DNA of 8,694 bases. Source: Methyloprofundus sp. (GTDB lineage Bacteria > Pseudomonadota > Gammaproteobacteria > Methylococcales > Methylomonadaceae). The notes under the pieces are model-generated. The model saw only the letters and a program-made list of their open reading frames with translations. It was not told the DNA's origin and searched no databases. The stretch spans positions 1-8,694 of the forward strand of contig DAOVWV010000042.1 of the NCBI GenBank assembly GCA_030636485.1, in the 5' to 3' direction. Shown in pieces: positions 5,573-8,694 of this stretch; the first letter of the stretch is position 1, and every line of letters starts with the position of its first letter. Made by a program: the position numbers and the translations under genes.

Positions 5573-7528
5573 ATGGAATTTAAAGAGCAGCTACATGAAT
5601 ATTCGCAATGGCGAGAAGATATTATTCAGGCAATTGAAATGTACAATGAATGGCGTAAGCGTTATGGCTTAAGCGATGTACAAAGTAATGATACTATTTT
5701 AAATATTCTCAATGGATTAGGTAATGATCGTATTACCCTGGCTTTTGCAGCAGAGTTTTCCCGTGGTAAAACTGAGTTAATTAATTCGTTATTTTTTGCC
5801 GAGAGTGGGGTTAGGCTTCTACCTTCATCTCCCGGACGTACCACAATGTGCCCTACGGAATTATTTTATGACAAGGAAGGTAGTTATATTCGGCTGTTGA
5901 ATATAGAAACCCGCAAGGAAGATACTTCCTTAATTGAATATAAGCAAAACCCTAAGCACTGGACACAAATTGACTTGGATTGTGATTCACCTCAACAAAT
6001 GCAAGAAGCATTTCAACAGTTGATTGCGGTCAAGAAAGTCCCTAAAAAAGTCGCCGATGAGTTAGGTTTATGGAATGAGCGTGAGGCGGCTGAGCTAGGG
6101 ATGTTAGATGCAGAAGAAGTCGAGATTCCATGTTGGCGACATGCTTTGATCAGTTTTCCGCATGATTTATTAAAAGAAGGCTTGTGTATTCTGGATACAC
6201 CAGGGTTAAATGCTTTAGGAACTGAGCCTGAGTTAACCTTGAATATGTTGCCGAGTGCACAAGCGATTATTTTTGTCCTGGCAGCAGATACGGGGGTCAC
6301 TAAGAGTGACCTGGATATGTGGCGGAGTCATATTGCTGTGGCGCGTGGTTCTGGTAAACAGGGACTTGCCGTGGTGATGAATAAGATTGATTCCATGTGG
6401 GATGATTTGTCGGGTGAGTCAGGCTATGAGGCATCCATTAAATCACAAATTCATAAGTCTGCTGAAATTCTAGGAATAGATGAGAAACTGTTTTTTCCGG
6501 TTTCTGCGAAGCAGGCCTTACTGGCAAAAATTAAAGCAGATGCGGATTTATTGGAAAAAAGCCGGTTAAAAGGGCTAGAAACGTATTTATCAAATGATAT
6601 CCTGTCTCAACGGCGTGTTATTTTAAAAGAGACGGTATCGCGTAGCATTGGTTTTTTGGTTAAAGAATCTTTAAGTCTGACTGAAACAAAATTTAAGAAC
6701 TCGCTTATGCAGTTAGAGGAGTTTAAGAAAATAGATTTTGAAAATGCGGATATGACGGGTAAGTTGATGGCCGAAACACGGGATCGTCAAAATTCATATC
6801 TGGCTAATGTCGAGCATTTTCAGGCAAGTCGACGGGTTTTTGGTGTGCAAGCCAAGATGTTGGTGGACTCTTTGGCAATAGAGCGGATTGATGAAATTAT
6901 TCGTAACACTCGACAGGATATGTCTAAAAGCCTGACGACTTATGGCATGAAACAAAATATTCGTAAGCTATTTGATGATTTACGTGATTTATTGCAGGAT
7001 GCTGTTGATACAACGAATGAGACGCGCCGTCTTGTTAAAGCAATTCATAAGAAATTTAGAGATGAATATGGTTTTAAGGAAATCGAACCGCATTTATTTT
7101 CTATTAAACAGTACCAGTTTGAATTAGAGCAAATCTTTGAAGAAGGGGAGCTTTTTCGATCCAGTGCAAAAACAACAATGACTGAGCAAAGTGTTGTTGT
7201 GAAAAAATTATATAGTTCGATTATTTATAAAGCCCGTGAAGTGCTGAAAGTTGCACATATGGATGCAGGCACATGGGCTAATACTGTACTTTCACCTCTA
7301 CTGCATCAAATTAAAGACCATAAGAAGCAAATAGAAAGCCGTTTGCAAATGTTGCGTAAAATTAGTGGTTCTAAAGAAAGTGTTGCTGATAGCATTGCTG
7401 GCCTTGAAGCAGAACTAGGCCCCATTAAACAGCGCCATAAAGAGTTGAGAATGATTATTAGAGAGATGCAGCTTGATCTGGGTGATGAACAGAAAGAGGC
7501 TCTTAAACCATCGGCTACAGTTAAGTAA
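5573..7528 (+). CDS. Dynamin-family GTPase (bacterial dynamin-like protein)
   Basis: The 651-residue protein has an N-terminal GTPase domain (about 50-350) and a long helical remainder (350-640), the layout of bacterial dynamin-like proteins. GTPase motifs: P-loop AEFSRGKT at 60-67, switch I threonines at 90-91 (GRTTMCPTE), DTPG at 208-211 (G3), NKID at 270-273 (G4) and VSAK at 310-313 (G5). A60 replaces the first Gly of GxxxxGK[S/T]; dynamin-like proteins more often read GEFSxGKS. There is no transmembrane segment or signal peptide. Charged helical stretches near 365-410 and 575-640 look like stalk/coiled-coil elements, so membrane contact would be by a peripheral paddle, if any. An insertion rich in Lys/Glu (105-185) separates switch I from G3. 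Start ATG 5573 has TAAGG (5558-5562) ten bases upstream. It appears to be a single-gene unit. Roles known for relatives (membrane fusion, fission or repair, chromosome-linked functions) cannot be assigned here. Confidence 0.85.
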   Translation: MEFKEQLHEYSQWREDIIQAIEMYNEWRKRYGLSDVQSNDTILNILNGLGNDRITLAFAAEFSRGKTELINSLFFAESGVRLLPSSPGRTTMCPTELFYDKEGSYIRLLNIETRKEDTSLIEYKQNPKHWTQIDLDCDSPQQMQEAFQQLIAVKKVPKKVADELGLWNEREAAELGMLDAEEVEIPCWRHALISFPHDLLKEGLCILDTPGLNALGTEPELTLNMLPSAQAIIFVLAADTGVTKSDLDMWRSHIAVARGSGKQGLAVVMNKIDSMWDDLSGESGYEASIKSQIHKSAEILGIDEKLFFPVSAKQALLAKIKADADLLEKSRLKGLETYLSNDILSQRRVILKETVSRSIGFLVKESLSLTETKFKNSLMQLEEFKKIDFENADMTGKLMAETRDRQNSYLANVEHFQASRRVFGVQAKMLVDSLAIERIDEIIRNTRQDMSKSLTTYGMKQNIRKLFDDLRDLLQDAVDTTNETRRLVKAIHKKFRDEYGFKEIEPHLFSIKQYQFELEQIFEEGELFRSSAKTTMTEQSVVVKKLYSSIIYKAREVLKVAHMDAGTWANTVLSPLLHQIKDHKKQIESRLQMLRKISGSKESVADSIAGLEAELGPIKQRHKELRMIIREMQLDLGDEQKEALKPSATVK

Positions 7529-8035
7529 CCTAGGCTAGCATAAATGATTGTTGTTTTGGAACACCTGCTGTAACCTCTCATTATTCACAGGTAAATGCAG
7601 GCAAAGCGTGTGCTCAGCTTGACTGGGTAAGGTCGTTATTCCCGAAGTCTACCCAGTCAAACGTGGGCACAAGCGTTATCGGGAATCTACGTTGAACATG
7701 GATTCCTGCTAACGGCATGCAGGAATGACGGCCTTTGCCTAGTTCAGGTGTCAGTAGATAATGAGAAGTTAGGCATCTCCCTGATTGCCCCCACCTTAAA
7801 CCTAAATACATTAGGTGAGTACGAATTTCGCGTTCAGGTTTTTCCATAAAACCGGGAAAGGGTATTGTTTCAAGCAAATGGCTGGACCATTAAATTAGCT
7901 GCCTATCCTACTCTTTTTTTCTCCCCTCAAGTATTTATGCTGCACATTCCTAAGTACAAACTCTAGCGGAACCCTATTGTTGGCGCATTGATTTCTGCCA
8001 GGAATGATACACACTTTATTAATCAGGAGATTTTT
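7529..8035. other. Intergenic region of about 500 bp with repeats, no credible gene
   Basis: This stretch separates the dynamin-like gene from mpl. Its left half holds the REP-like inverted repeats listed separately. From about 7735 to 7900 the DNA is unremarkable apart from a small inverted repeat, ACCTAA (7800-7805) with TTAGGT (7811-7816). Open frames here are short, lack ribosome-binding sites or recognisable motifs, or translate the repeats. I could not find a convincing -35/-10 pair for mpl; TTGGCG at 7980-7985 has no good -10 partner. No tRNA-like or riboswitch-like fold was recognised. Confidence 0.6.
7609..7731. repeat. REP-like cluster of inverted repeats
   Basis: Three nested symmetries are visible. 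TTGACTGGGTA (7619-7629) pairs perfectly with TACCCAGTCAA (7650-7660), and the stem continues imperfectly out to TGTGC (7609-7613) and GCACA (7667-7671). ATTCCCGA (7638-7645) pairs with TCGGGAAT (7679-7686). ATTCCTGC (7702-7709) pairs with GCAGGAAT (7719-7726), followed by GACGG. The recurring unit resembles GTCATTCC-C/T-GC and its complement, the style of dispersed extragenic palindromic or MITE-like repeats in many proteobacteria. It may also help end transcription from the GTPase gene. Being a dispersed family is an inference, since only one cluster is in view. Confidence 0.6.
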
Positions 8036-8694
8036 GTGCATATCCATATTTTAGGTATCTGCGGTACATTTATGGGCGGGCTTGCCTTAATAGCGAGAGA
8101 GCTTGGGCATACGGTTAGTGGTTCTGACCAAAATGTATACCCGCCTATGAGTACCCAGTTAGCAGAGCAAGGCATTCAGTTAATGCAGGGATATAGTGCT
8201 GATAATTTAGCCATTAAGCCTGATTTGGTGGTGATTGGTAATGCTATGTCACGCGGAAATCCAGAAGTGGAAGCCGTGTTGAATCTGGGGCTGAAATATA
8301 CTTCCGGTCCACAATGGTTAGCCGAATATGTGTTGCAGGATAAGTGGGTTCTGGCAGTCGCGGGGACGCATGGCAAGACGACCACAACGAGTATGTTGGC
8401 CTGGATTCTGGAGTATCAAGGTTTTAAGCCTGGTTTTTTGATTGGTGGCATACCCATGAACTTTGGACTTTCAGCGCGATCAGGTGAGTCGAATTTCTTT
8501 GTCATTGAAGCAGACGAGTATGATTCGGCTTTTTTTGATAAGCGCTCAAAATTTGTACATTATCGTCCACGGACTTGTGTGTTAAACAATCTGGAATTTG
8601 ACCATGCGGATATTTTTGATGATTTGCAGGCGATTAAACGTCAGTTTCATCATTTAGTCAGAACGATACCGGGGGAGGGGCAGATTATCACACC
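8036..8694 (+). CDS. mpl: UDP-N-acetylmuramate:L-alanyl-gamma-D-glutamyl-meso-diaminopimelate ligase Mpl (3' end outside window)
   Basis: Mpl ligates the tripeptide recovered from old murein to UDP-MurNAc, using ATP, and so returns it to peptidoglycan synthesis in the cytosol. The 219 codons in view match the N-terminal half of Mpl very closely: MHIHILGICGTFMGGLA at 1-17, GSDQNVYPPMST at 29-40, VIGNAMSRGNP at 66-76, the Mur-ligase ATP-binding loop AGTHGKTTTT at 109-118, FFVIEADEYDSAFFDKRSKF at 154-173 and LNNLEFDHADIFDD at 183-196. These features, notably MGGLA and EADEYDSAFFDKRSKF, separate Mpl from MurC. Start is GTG at 8036, set by AGGAG (8025-8029) six bases upstream and by exact agreement with the family N-terminus. 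The protein is normally about 450 residues, so roughly half lies beyond 8694. Confidence 0.97.
   Translation, partial: MHIHILGICGTFMGGLALIARELGHTVSGSDQNVYPPMSTQLAEQGIQLMQGYSADNLAIKPDLVVIGNAMSRGNPEVEAVLNLGLKYTSGPQWLAEYVLQDKWVLAVAGTHGKTTTTSMLAWILEYQGFKPGFLIGGIPMNFGLSARSGESNFFVIEADEYDSAFFDKRSKFVHYRPRTCVLNNLEFDHADIFDDLQAIKRQFHHLVRTIPGEGQIIT

Noticed and set aside
7614..7877. 87-codon minus-strand ORF in the GTPase-mpl gap
   Set aside because: Much of it translates the inverted repeats, and it has no recognisable domain or ribosome-binding site.

Overview
The window looks like chromosomal DNA of a free-living gammaproteobacterium. The Mpl, TrmB and class I DAHP synthase proteins are close to their gammaproteobacterial forms. 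A PilV-type minor prepilin, an MNIO/DUF2063 pair and a moderately AT-rich composition (GC roughly mid-40s by eye) would suit a Methylococcales-like (methanotroph) lineage. That lineage is an inference from gene content only. No tRNA, rRNA, CRISPR array, insertion sequence or prophage gene was seen.

Layout. 1-587 (-): 5' part of a pilV-like minor prepilin gene, cut by the left window edge. 799-2395 (-): a two-gene unit with overlapping ends, encoding an MNIO (DUF692, BufB/HvfB/MbnB-type) oxidative peptide-modifying enzyme followed by its DUF2063 (BufC/HvfC-type) partner. No precursor peptide gene is visible beside it. 2396-2651: divergent intergenic region with back-to-back promoters and palindromes. 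2652-5421 (+): tight operon of DAHP synthase (aroG type), a ThiS-ThiG fusion and trmB, with gaps of 13 and 6 nt. 5573-7528 (+): a 651-residue dynamin-family GTPase with its own well-formed sigma70-type promoter. 7529-8035: about 500 bp with no credible gene, holding a REP-like cluster of inverted repeats. 8036-8694 (+): 5' part of mpl (murein-peptide recycling ligase), starting with GTG and cut by the right edge.

How the genes relate. The aroG-thiSG-trmB unit joins aromatic amino acid entry, thiazole synthesis for thiamin and tRNA m7G46 modification. The thiSG-trmB junction resembles the thiS-thiG-trmB order known in other gammaproteobacteria. The MNIO/DUF2063 pair is the kind of module that installs copper-binding or related modifications on cysteine-containing peptides, but its substrate must be encoded elsewhere or be unrecognised. 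The dynamin-like protein is probably a membrane-acting GTPase of unknown physiological role.

The items most worth a second look are the precursor-less MNIO pair, the ThiS-ThiG fusion whose essential ThiS diglycine is buried inside the chain, and the dynamin-like GTPase with a non-canonical P-loop.
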